The translations under genes and the position numbers were made by a program. The notes below the pieces were generated by a model, which worked only from the letters and a program-made list of their open reading frames with translations, made no database searches and was not told where the DNA came from. 34,020 nt of DNA from CAADGU01 sp964581605 (GTDB lineage: Bacteria; Chloroflexota; Anaerolineae; Promineifilales; Promineifilaceae): NCBI GenBank assembly GCA_964581605.1, contig CAZOPF010000062.1, positions 1 to 34,020 on the forward strand, read 5' to 3'. Positions 22,526 through 30,001 of this stretch are shown piece after piece; position 1 is the stretch's first letter; every line of letters starts with the position of its first letter.

Positions 22526-24349
22526 CTACTGATTACCATCCCCCGCGTACTGTCGCTGATATAGATCGCGGTAAAGGCTTGAATGGGCCATTAGCTGATC
22601 GTGTGTGCCCTGCTCCACAATACGGCCGGTTTCCACCACACAAATCCTATCTGCATGGCGAATGGTACTCAGCCGATGGGCAATGACAATGGCGGTACGG
22701 CCGTGCATCAACCGCTCCAGTGCCTGCTGAATGAGACTCTCTGTCACCGTGTCCACACTGGCCGTAGCCTCATCTAAAATGAGGATGCGGGGATTAACCA
22801 GCGCGGCGCGAGCGATACACACCAACTGCCGCTGCCCAACGGATAGATTTACGGCCCCCTCCAAAATCCTGGTGTCATAACCGTCTGGCAGGGCAGCGAT
22901 GAATTCATCAGCATTTGCCAGTTGGGCGGCCGCCCGAACCTCATCCAGTGTCGCATCGGCCCGACCAAAGCGGATATTGTCAGCAATGGGGCCGGCAAAT
23001 AGAAAGGGGTCTTGGGGCACCAGCCCAAGCTGCCGGTGCAGCGACGCCTGGGTGACGCTGCGCACATCTATGCCATCAATGAGGACACGGCCGTCGCTGG
23101 CATCATAAAAACGGGCTACCAGATTGGCGATAGTTGTTTTGCCTGCCCCTGTTGGCCCAACCAGTGCTACCGTCTGGCCTGGCGCAATGGCCAGAGACAC
23201 ATTGTGCATGATTTCTGGGCTGTCTTCCCGATAGCGGAAGCTCACATTTTCCAGTTCAACCGCGCCCATAATTGGCGGCATTTCAGTGGCGTCTGGCGCG
23301 TCCACTACATCTGGTGGGGTTGCCAGCAATTTGAGCACTTGCTCGCCGCCGGCCATGGCCGATTGCATGGTGGTGTAAATGCGGCTGAGTTCCTGAATGG
23401 GTTGGAAAAAGCGGGTGACATAGGCAATAAAAGCGACCATTACGCCTAAGGTAATCTGGTCGGCGGCTACCGCCCGGCCGCCGAAGTAGAGGACTATGGC
23501 TGTCGCCAGCACGCCCAAGAACTCAATAGTCGGCAAGAAAATGAAGGAGAGGCGCATCGCTTCCACATGGGCGCGACGGTTGGCGTCGTTTACTTCGTCG
23601 AACTGGTTTTCAACGGCCGTTTCCTGAGCAAACGCCTGAATGACCCGTATCCCGTTGATATTTTCCGCCAGGTTGCCCACTAATGCCGCTACCCGCCGGC
23701 GTGTTAATCGGAATGCGCCCTGTGCGCTGCGCGAAAACCAGACGGTTACTAACACCATCACGGGCAGCACCGCAAAGGTATACAATGCCAATTGGGGACT
23801 CATGGAAACCATGATGACGATAATGCCCATCAAAACGAGCAGATCGCCAATGAGGGAGATCAAGCCCTGTGTCAGCAGATCGTTAATGGCGGCCACGTCG
23901 TTAATGACGCGGGAGACGGTGACGCCGATAATGGTGCGATCATGGTAGCTGAGGGAGAGATGTTGCAAATGGGTAAACAGGGTTGCCCGCACATCCGCCA
24001 ACACCCGCTGCGATGTCCAACCCAGATAATACTCTTGCCCGGCCGTTGCCACATATAACCCCAGGTAACAGACGGCGATCAGAACGGCCAGGCGTGTCAA
24101 CCCGCTAGCATCGCCAACGGCAATATGTTCATCAATAGTGACTTTGATGAGATAAGGGGTGAGCAGGGTGAAAGCGGTAGCAAAGAGCATAAAGAGAATG
24201 GCGGCGGCCATTTTGCGGCGATACGGCCGTATAAAAACCAGCATCCCCTTGACCACGCCTTTATCAAAATAACGGCCGTCTTTCTTTTCCTGCCCAAACT
24301 GCTCAATGATGCTGCGTGGCCCCACGCCGGGGCTAAAACTGAAACTCAT
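22526..24349 (-). CDS. ABC exporter half-transporter, consensus-ATPase subunit
   Basis: 607 residues: a six-helix type I exporter membrane domain, then the nucleotide-binding domain with Walker A VGPTGAGKTT, Q-loop LVPQDPFLF, Walker B ILILDEATASVD with the catalytic Glu, and IAHRLST as H-loop. The signature motif is LSVGQ instead of LSGGQ. Start at ATG 24349 has AGGA about eight bases upstream and lies two bases after the stop of the partner gene, so the two are one operon. Paired with the neighbouring half it should form a heterodimeric drug or lipid exporter; substrate unknown. Confidence 0.93.
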   Translation of the reverse strand: MSFSFSPGVGPRSIIEQFGQEKKDGRYFDKGVVKGMLVFIRPYRRKMAAAILFMLFATAFTLLTPYLIKVTIDEHIAVGDASGLTRLAVLIAVCYLGLYVATAGQEYYLGWTSQRVLADVRATLFTHLQHLSLSYHDRTIIGVTVSRVINDVAAINDLLTQGLISLIGDLLVLMGIIVIMVSMSPQLALYTFAVLPVMVLVTVWFSRSAQGAFRLTRRRVAALVGNLAENINGIRVIQAFAQETAVENQFDEVNDANRRAHVEAMRLSFIFLPTIEFLGVLATAIVLYFGGRAVAADQITLGVMVAFIAYVTRFFQPIQELSRIYTTMQSAMAGGEQVLKLLATPPDVVDAPDATEMPPIMGAVELENVSFRYREDSPEIMHNVSLAIAPGQTVALVGPTGAGKTTIANLVARFYDASDGRVLIDGIDVRSVTQASLHRQLGLVPQDPFLFAGPIADNIRFGRADATLDEVRAAAQLANADEFIAALPDGYDTRILEGAVNLSVGQRQLVCIARAALVNPRILILDEATASVDTVTESLIQQALERLMHGRTAIVIAHRLSTIRHADRICVVETGRIVEQGTHDQLMAHSSLYRDLYQRQYAGDGNQ

Positions 24350-24351
24350 CA

Positions 24352-26118
24352 CTAAATCCTTATTTCTCCACGCATCTGCGTGGCACAAAATTGCCGGTAT
24401 AGGGCTGAAGTTGCCAGTAATGTTTGGTGTGTTCCCTGGGCAACCACACGGCCGTGTGCCAGCAGCAAGATCAAGTCGGCACGCTGCACGGTGCTGAGAC
24501 GATGCGCAATAACAAAAGTGGTACGGCCGTGCATTAGCCGTTCTAATGCCTGCTGGATCAGCTGCTCCGTTTGCGCGTCTACACTGGCAGTGGCATCATC
24601 CAAAATGAGGATACACGGGTCGGTGAGCAGAGCGCGGGCAATGGCCAGCCGCTGCTTTTGCCCGCCAGAAAGGGTGATGCCCCGCTCGCCGACATAGGTG
24701 TCGTAGCCATGGGGAGCGGCCATAATAAAATCGTGCGCCTGAGCATCTTTGGCGGCCTGGATTATTTCTGCTTCGCTGGCGTCTGGGCGGCCGAATGTGA
24801 TGTTATCGCGGATGGTGGCGGCAAAGAGCAGCGTATCTTGCAGCACAAACCCCATCTGGCTGCGCAAGGAGTAAAGCGTGGCCTCCCGAATGGGACGGCC
24901 GTTAATGGTAATACACCCGTCCGTTGGCTCATAAAAGCGTGCCAGCAGATGGATGATAGTGGATTTGCCAGAACCGGTAGCCCCCATCAAAGCAACAATC
25001 TGGCCGGGTTGGGCTTCAAATGTAACATCGTGCAAAACGGAATGGTGCCCCTGGTAGGCAAAGGAGACATGATCAAAGCAGACGTGTGCTGCCAGCCGGG
25101 GTAACGGCCGTGCAGTCGGATCATCGCTGATCTCTACAGGAGCATCTAAAATGGCAAAAATGCGCTCGGCGGCCGAGGATGCAATAGCCAGCACAGGCAC
25201 AATGCGCCCCATCAGGCGAATAGGGCGCACCAGCATTGCCAGATAGGTGATGAAAGCGACCAGCTCTCCCAATGAAAGCTCTCCCTGGATGACCAACCAG
25301 CCGCCATACCAAAAGATGAACACGGTGCCCATATTGGCAATCATGTCCAACATGGGCGCCTGTAACGCCTGCACCCGCGCCGATTCGGCCGAGAGGCCAA
25401 ACCATTTTTCATTTTCTTGCCCAAAGCGTTGGATTTCTGCCTGTTCCTGGGCAAATGCTTTAACGATGCGTGCCCCGCGCAAATTTTGCTCCAATTGCGT
25501 GGTAAGCGTGCCTGATTGATCCTGAATTTCCAAGGAGAGGGGACGAAACTGCCGCCCAAAGCGATAGGCGCGGTGCATCAGCAAGGGCAGTGTGAGCAGA
25601 ATCAAAAAACCGAGGGTGGGATTCATCCAGAGCAGGATGACGGCCGTGAACACAATCAACATGCTCCCTTCCACCAGCCGCAAAATGGCTCGCCCCGTCA
25701 GGAAACGAATGCGCTCCACATCTTGCATGGCCCGTGACAAAATTTGTCCGCTTTCACTGCGATCGTGAAAGGAAAAGGAGAGGGTGGATAGCTTTTGCAG
25801 CAGGGCATTGCGCAGGTCATAGGCCACATTTTGCGAGGCCAGTTCCGTCCATTGCCCCTGATAATAGATGAAAACGCCTTTGAGGAGGGTGATTGCCAGC
25901 AGTAGACCGGTTGCCTGTCCCAGTCGGGTCAGATCGTTGTTATAGATACCCGCATCTATCCCCCAGCGAATCAGTTGAGGTGAGAGGATGTTTATCAGGT
26001 TGATAAGCAGCATGGTGCTATAGATGCCAATCTGCAATTTTCCATACGGCCGTAAATACCCCATGCTGCGCCAGAGCAATTGCCGATCATTTTGTTGTGT
26101 GCCTTGCGATGACATCAT
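24352..26118 (-). CDS. ABC exporter half-transporter, degenerate-ATPase subunit
   Basis: 588 residues with a six-helix membrane domain and an ATPase domain: Walker A MGATGSGKST, Q-loop FVLQDTLLF, signature LSGGQKQR, Walker B LILDDATASVD and H-loop VIAHRLST. The catalytic Glu after Walker B is Asp. Together with the altered LSVGQ of the partner this makes one of the two ATP sites degenerate, as in TM287/288 and BmrCD. There is no Shine-Dalgarno; a TATAAT box lies so near the ATG that the message may be leaderless. Two ATGs in tandem (26118, 26115) are possible starts. Confidence 0.93.
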   Translation of the reverse strand: MMSSQGTQQNDRQLLWRSMGYLRPYGKLQIGIYSTMLLINLINILSPQLIRWGIDAGIYNNDLTRLGQATGLLLAITLLKGVFIYYQGQWTELASQNVAYDLRNALLQKLSTLSFSFHDRSESGQILSRAMQDVERIRFLTGRAILRLVEGSMLIVFTAVILLWMNPTLGFLILLTLPLLMHRAYRFGRQFRPLSLEIQDQSGTLTTQLEQNLRGARIVKAFAQEQAEIQRFGQENEKWFGLSAESARVQALQAPMLDMIANMGTVFIFWYGGWLVIQGELSLGELVAFITYLAMLVRPIRLMGRIVPVLAIASSAAERIFAILDAPVEISDDPTARPLPRLAAHVCFDHVSFAYQGHHSVLHDVTFEAQPGQIVALMGATGSGKSTIIHLLARFYEPTDGCITINGRPIREATLYSLRSQMGFVLQDTLLFAATIRDNITFGRPDASEAEIIQAAKDAQAHDFIMAAPHGYDTYVGERGITLSGGQKQRLAIARALLTDPCILILDDATASVDAQTEQLIQQALERLMHGRTTFVIAHRLSTVQRADLILLLAHGRVVAQGTHQTLLATSALYRQFCATQMRGEIRI

Positions 26119-26123
26119 GGAGG

Positions 26124-26152
26124 ATTATAAAAAGGTTTCGTTTTGTTGCCAG
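26124..26152 (-). promoter_or_regulatory. Promoter for the ABC exporter operon
   Basis: On the minus strand CTGGCA (26152-26147), 17 bp, TATAAT (26129-26124). The predicted start of transcription falls at or beside the first ATG (26118), which also lacks a Shine-Dalgarno, so leaderless initiation fits. Confidence 0.5.
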
Positions 26153-26431
26153 TGAAGCTATATAGCCACGCGCCCGCATGAGGTAGAAACTCATCCCCTA
26201 CTCCTGTGATAGTTTTGCCTGGAATTGAAGCCTGGTATATGACCGGGAGCCTTCATCAGACAACGAATCCCAACTGCATTGTTAACCAACATTTTAGAGG
26301 CGAAGAGATTACACAAAACATAACCACCTGATGTAAACGTCCAGGCTCTTCTCTGGCAATATTCCATCCAGTGGCATAACGGCCGTCAGGCCATATCAGC
26401 AAAAAATATCCACCCGTTTTGCAAAATTGGG
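26153..26431. other. Gene-free stretch between divergent units
   Basis: About 280 bp between the ABC operon promoter and the lrp promoter. It holds one ACGGCCGT and a weak GAAGCCTGG/GCCTTC inverted pair near 26228-26256. I see no gene, terminator or strong palindrome. Confidence 0.5.
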
Positions 26432-26460
26432 TTGAAATGTAAAACCATATAGCCTATAAT
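26432..26460 (+). promoter_or_regulatory. Near-consensus promoter of the Lrp-type regulator gene
   Basis: TTGAAA (26432-26437), 17 bp, TATAAT (26455-26460), about 42 bases before the ATG. The -10 region is overlapped by AACCATATAG...CTATAATTGGTT (26442-26464), a near-palindrome with AACCA/TGGTT ends that could be the regulator's own operator. Confidence 0.65.
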
Positions 26461-26501
26461 TGGTTTATTATTACAACCTGATTCGCAAAAGTGGTTATAA
26501 A

Positions 26502-26981
26502 ATGGAAGTTGAACTGGATGACGTTGATCGGGCATTGTTAGCTTCGCTCCAAGAAGATGCCCGTATTACCAATACCGAATTGGCCCGCCGTGTTGAGCTT
26601 TCTCCCCCTGGCCTGCAAAAACGGCTGAAAAAGCTGGAAGATGCGGGCGTTATTGCCCAATATGTAACCCTGATCAATCGGGAGGCCCTGGGTTTTGACA
26701 TGCTCTGTTATGTGCAGGTGACGCTGCAACGGCATGAGCCAACGGCCGTGTCCAATTTCCGTGAGGCCGTCCAGCATATGCCGGAAGTGTTGGAATGTTA
26801 CCATCTGACGGGTGAATACGATTATCTGCTCAAGGTGATCTTGCGCAACCGCCGCCACCTGGAACAATTTTTGCTGGAAACGCTGACCCCGGTGCCCGGT
26901 ATGGACAAAATCCGCACCAGCCTGGTACTCAGCGAGATAAAAACGACAACGGCCGTGCCGCTCAACGGAGTAATTGAGTAA
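26502..26981 (+). CDS. Lrp/AsnC family transcriptional regulator
   Basis: 159 residues. The N-terminal winged helix-turn-helix (LDDVDRALLASLQEDARITN, then ELARRVELSPPGLQKRLKKL) is followed by the RAM ligand-binding domain (about 70-150) with HLTGEYDYLLKV. Lrp proteins sense amino acids; the following genes degrade tyrosine, so an aromatic amino acid is the likely signal (inference). Upstream in-frame codons from 26460 overlap the -10 box, so ATG 26502 is the start, although its Shine-Dalgarno is weak. The stop codon lies within a heptamer palindrome, sharing a 19-mer with the glgA stop. Confidence 0.9.
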   Translation: MEVELDDVDRALLASLQEDARITNTELARRVELSPPGLQKRLKKLEDAGVIAQYVTLINREALGFDMLCYVQVTLQRHEPTAVSNFREAVQHMPEVLECYHLTGEYDYLLKVILRNRRHLEQFLLETLTPVPGMDKIRTSLVLSEIKTTTAVPLNGVIE

Positions 26982-27026
26982 TTGGGTAAATACATCATTA
27001 CCCAGTTACCCAGTTATCCACTTACT
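26970..27026. repeat. Heptamer palindromic element 5 (TAATTGAG/GTTACCCA type)
   Basis: TAATTGAGTAATTGGGTAA (26971-26989), identical to the left half of element 4, is followed after a short spacer by inverted units ATTACCCAGTTACCCAGTTA. It supplies the lrp stop codon (26979-26981) and reaches to four bases before the aminotransferase ATG, leaving no Shine-Dalgarno. Confidence 0.88.
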
Positions 27027-27030
27027 TCCC

Positions 27031-28281
27031 ATGATATTCACCCAAACCCCCGAACCCCATTTAGCCAATTGGACACACTCCATGCAACGCTCCGTGCTGC
27101 GGCAGATGATTGCCGTGGTGTCGCGCCCCGGTATTTTGTCATTTGCCGGCGGGCTGCCGGACCCGGCATTGTTTCCCACGGCCGATTATGCCGCTGCATG
27201 TGCCCATGTGCTGGCAACTGACCCGAAGGCGCTGCAATATGGGATGCCGTATGCGCCGTTGAAACAACACATTGTGCAGTTGATGGCGCTGCGCGGCGTG
27301 GCCTGCACCGAGGAGCAGATTTTCCTGACCACCGGGGCGCAGCAGGGGTTGGATGTGCTGGCGCGGTTGCTGCTTGATCCGGGTGGGGAAGTGATGTTCG
27401 AGGAACTGGTTTATACCGGGGCGCAGCAGGTGGTGGCCCCGTTTCTGCCCCGAATCTTGCCCGTTTCCACTGACCTGGCAGAGGGGATGAATGTGGATGA
27501 GGTGGCAGATTACCTGGCCGGTGGGGCACGGCCGTCCGGAGCTTCTCCGGCCTTCATCTACACCATCCCTGACGCCCATAATCCATTGGGCGTGAGCATG
27601 AGCCAGGAACGGCGCGAACGGCTGGTGGAACTGGCGCTAACGTACAATGTGCCCATTATTGAGGATGACCCCTATGGGTTATTGCAGTATGGAGATTGGG
27701 AGATTGAGAAATCCCAATTTTTCAATCTCCCAATTTCTCAACCTCTTCCCCTTCGCGCCCTCAACGATTCCCACGTTTTCTACCTCGGCTCTTTCTCCAA
27801 AATCATGGCCCCCTCTTTGCGGTTGGGTTGGATTGTGGCCCCGGCGGCGTTGGTACCCAAGATTGCGGTGGTGAAAGAAGCGGCCGATCTGGAATCGTCG
27901 GCGCTGACGCAGCGAGCGGTGGCGGCGTATCTGGATGCGGGCCATTTGCCGGGGCATTTGGCGAAACTGCGGCGGGCATACGGCCGTCGCCGGGATGCCA
28001 TGCTGGCCGCCCTCTACCGCTATTTTCCGGCCGAAGCGCGTTGGACGGAGCCACAGGGGGGTATGTTCATCTGGGTGGAGTTACCGGAGGAGATGGATGC
28101 GGCGCGGTTGCTGGACACGGCCGTGAACCAGGAAAACATCGCCTTCATTCCCGGCCACGCCTTCACCGTGCCCGGTCACCACATCCACAATTGTCTGCGC
28201 CTCAACTTCTCCAACTGCACGGAGGAGATGATTGAGGATGGAATTAAACGTTTAGCCAAAATAATCAATTATGAATTATGA
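27031..28281 (+). CDS. PLP-dependent aminotransferase, likely aromatic/2-aminoadipate type
   Basis: 416 residues, fold type I. Key residues: N184 in PDAHNPLG, D212/D213 in IIEDDPYG, and the PLP lysine K257 in YLGSFSKIMAPSLRLGW. The sequence belongs to the MocR/LysN-like group. Followed by hppD and hmgA, it most simply makes 4-hydroxyphenylpyruvate from tyrosine, but specificity is inferred from context. Residues about 221-238 (GDWEIEKSQFFNLPISQP) are encoded by a heptamer palindrome in frame, between the conserved PYGLLQY and LRALNDSHVFYLG. The last residues and TGA stop come from another such element. ATG 27031 has no Shine-Dalgarno; an upstream TTG would add repeat-coded residues. Confidence 0.88.
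   Translation: MIFTQTPEPHLANWTHSMQRSVLRQMIAVVSRPGILSFAGGLPDPALFPTADYAAACAHVLATDPKALQYGMPYAPLKQHIVQLMALRGVACTEEQIFLTTGAQQGLDVLARLLLDPGGEVMFEELVYTGAQQVVAPFLPRILPVSTDLAEGMNVDEVADYLAGGARPSGASPAFIYTIPDAHNPLGVSMSQERRERLVELALTYNVPIIEDDPYGLLQYGDWEIEKSQFFNLPISQPLPLRALNDSHVFYLGSFSKIMAPSLRLGWIVAPAALVPKIAVVKEAADLESSALTQRAVAAYLDAGHLPGHLAKLRRAYGRRRDAMLAALYRYFPAEARWTEPQGGMFIWVELPEEMDAARLLDTAVNQENIAFIPGHAFTVPGHHIHNCLRLNFSNCTEEMIEDGIKRLAKIINYEL
27691..27741. repeat. Heptamer palindromic element 6, in frame within a gene
   Basis: ATTGGGAGATTGA (27695-27707) pairs perfectly with 27722-27734 around a 14-nt loop; outer units extend it. It resembles elements 4 and 5 (ATTGGG/ATTGAG backbone). The length keeps the aminotransferase frame open. 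Confidence 0.88.
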
Positions 28282-28345
28282 ATTATGAATTAGGAATTAT
28301 GAATGAAGAGACCGCTTCATAATTCATAATTCCTAATTCATAATT
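28266..28345. repeat. Heptamer palindromic element 7 (AATTATG type)
   Basis: Tandem AATTATG units (with one AATTAGG) run from 28266; the 24-bp arm at 28281-28304 is matched perfectly by 28322-28345, and the spacer itself pairs ATGAAG with CTTCAT. The aminotransferase stop (TGA, 28279-28281) is inside the left array. The hppD Shine-Dalgarno follows directly. Confidence 0.95.
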
Positions 28346-28363
28346 CCCCAAGGAGTTCCCGCT

Positions 28364-29497
28364 ATGTCTGAAGATTTTTTACCCATTAAGGGCATGGACC
28401 ACGTGGAGTTTTACGTGGGTAATGCCAAACAGGCCGCGCATTATTATCGCACCGGTTTTGGGTTTGCCCATACCGCCTACAGCGGGTTGGAAACGGGTAA
28501 CCGGCAGACGGCTTCTTATGTGATGGAGCAGGGCAAAATCCGCCTTGTCCTGACCACCGCCTTGGGGCCAGACCATCCCGTGAGCCGCCATACCTACCTG
28601 CACGGGGATGGGGTGGCGGTGATTGCCATGGAGGTGCCAGATGCGGCCAGCGCCTACGCTGAATCAACCAAACGAGGGGCGACGGGGGCGATCCCACCTA
28701 CGGCCGTTGAAGACGACCACGGCGTTTTCCGCTATTCCGCCATTCGCTGTTATGGAGATACGATCATCAAATTTATAGATCGCCGTGATTACAATGGGCC
28801 GTTTGCGCCGGGGTATGTGGCACGGAATGGGGGGAATGGGTATCGAGGGGGCGACGGCCGTCAGGAGAACAACGGCCGTCACAAAGGCGTTGGCCTGGCT
28901 TCCATTGACCACATGGTGGGTAATGTGGAATTGGGGGCCATGAACCGTTGGGTGGAATTTTTTGCCCGGACGATGGGTTTTAGTCAGCTCTTGCACTTTG
29001 ACGACAAAGACATCTCCACCGAATACTCCGCCCTCATGTCCAAAGTGATGCAAAATGGCAACGGCAAAGTGAAATTTCCCATCAACGAGCCGGCCGAAGG
29101 CAAGAAGAAGTCCCAAATTCAGGAATATCTGGATTATTACTACGGCCCCGGCGTACAACACATCGCCTGCACCACCGGTAACATCATCGAGACGGTGACG
29201 CAGTTACAGGCCAACGGCATTGAGTTTTTGCGTGTGCCCACCACCTATTACGAGGTGCTGGAAGAGCGCGTGGGCAAAATCAACGAGCCAGTAGACAAAC
29301 TGGCCGAACTGGGCATTCTGGTAGATCGGGACGACGAAGGCTACCTGCTGCAAATTTTCACCAAACCGGTGGAAGACCGCCCGACGGTCTTTTATGAGAT
29401 CATCGAACGCCACGGCTCGCGTGGCTTTGGCAAAGGTAATTTCAAAGCCCTCTTCGAATCCATTGAACGCGAACAGGCGTTGAGAGGGAATTTATAG
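28364..29497 (+). CDS. hppD: 4-hydroxyphenylpyruvate dioxygenase
   Basis: 377 residues with two vicinal-oxygen-chelate domains. Converts 4-hydroxyphenylpyruvate to homogentisate with Fe(II) and O2. The iron ligands are H183 (SIDHMVGNV), H266 (GVQHIACTT) and E345 (VFYEIIER), all present; RGFGKGNFKALFESIEREQ is the conserved C-terminal gate. The linker between domains (about 156-175) is a Gly/Asn-rich insert coded by two ACGGCCGT copies. AAGGAG precedes the ATG. It belongs to the tyrosine pathway with the upstream aminotransferase and hmgA, from which it is split by a GxxExxY cassette. Confidence 0.96.
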   Translation: MSEDFLPIKGMDHVEFYVGNAKQAAHYYRTGFGFAHTAYSGLETGNRQTASYVMEQGKIRLVLTTALGPDHPVSRHTYLHGDGVAVIAMEVPDAASAYAESTKRGATGAIPPTAVEDDHGVFRYSAIRCYGDTIIKFIDRRDYNGPFAPGYVARNGGNGYRGGDGRQENNGRHKGVGLASIDHMVGNVELGAMNRWVEFFARTMGFSQLLHFDDKDISTEYSALMSKVMQNGNGKVKFPINEPAEGKKKSQIQEYLDYYYGPGVQHIACTTGNIIETVTQLQANGIEFLRVPTTYYEVLEERVGKINEPVDKLAELGILVDRDDEGYLLQIFTKPVEDRPTVFYEIIERHGSRGFGKGNFKALFESIEREQALRGNL

Positions 29498-29501
29498 GAA
29501 T

Positions 29502-29546
29502 GGATACGCGGATGACGCGGATTTTGCGGATGAACACGGATTTTTT
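29502..29546. repeat. Left inverted array of the GxxExxY cassette
   Basis: GGAT-headed units about 9 bp long (GGATGACGC, GGATTTTGC, GGATGAACAC) begin four bases after the hppD stop. About 34 of 41 bases match the inverted right array, making these terminal inverted repeats of roughly 41 bp. Confidence 0.85.
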
Positions 29547-29557
29547 GAGGTTTGAAA

Positions 29558-29953
29558 ATGTTGCACGAAGCATTGACGGGGCAGATTCTTCAGGTATTTT
29601 TCAAGGTTTATAACACCTTGGGGTATGGCTTTCTGGAAAAGGTTTACGAAAATGCGCTGGTGTATGAGTTACAGAAATTGGGCCTGGATGTCCGTCCACA
29701 GTACCCGATCAAAGTTCACTATAATGGGGTCGTAGTTGGTGACTATTTTGCGGATTTGTTGATTGAGGGGCTGGTCATCGTGGAATTGAAGGTGGCTGAA
29801 TCCATCGCCAAAGCTCATATCTCTCAATTGGATAATTATTTGCGGGCTACGGCCGTTGAGGTTGGTCTGCTCCTTAATTTTGGCCCTGAACCTGCCTTCA
29901 AACGCCGCATTCTCACCAACAACAATAAGCCCCACCTAAAGACAAATCCGTGA
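29558..29953 (+). CDS. GxxExxY protein (PD-(D/E)XK nuclease-like fold)
   Basis: 131 residues. The family name motif is G24-x2-E27-x2-Y30 in LGYGFLEKVYENAL. The nuclease-like core is D66 (DYFADLLIE) and E76-x-K78 (VIVELKV), with a glutamine-containing helix SQLDNYL after it, so all catalytic positions of a PD-(D/E)XK enzyme are kept. Biological role unknown. GAGG stands seven bases before the ATG. The gene lies inside inverted 9-bp arrays and its TGA stop falls in the right array; it interrupts hppD-hmgA. Codon use seems like its surroundings. Confidence 0.9.
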   Translation: MLHEALTGQILQVFFKVYNTLGYGFLEKVYENALVYELQKLGLDVRPQYPIKVHYNGVVVGDYFADLLIEGLVIVELKVAESIAKAHISQLDNYLRATAVEVGLLLNFGPEPAFKRRILTNNNKPHLKTNP

Positions 29954-29988
29954 ACATCCGTCCAATCCGTGTCATCCGTGTATCTGTC
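29944..29988. repeat. Right inverted array of the GxxExxY cassette
   Basis: ATCCGTGAAC, ATCCGTCCA, ATCCGTGTC and ATCCGTGTA units, the inverse of the left array. It contains the stop codon of the GxxExxY gene and ends just before the AAGGAG of hmgA. A similar half-array stands at about 93-108. Confidence 0.85.
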
Positions 29989-30001
29989 AAAGGAGCAGAA
30001 C

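Noticed and set aside
26974..27030. N-terminal extension of the aminotransferase from TTG 26974
   Set aside because: Repeat-encoded and overlapping the lrp stop; not family-like. The ATG at 27031 is kept despite lacking a Shine-Dalgarno.
28266..28345. CRISPR-like look of short repeated units
   Set aside because: Units are 7 bp, contiguous, without spacers, and arranged as an inverted pair; no cas genes in the window.
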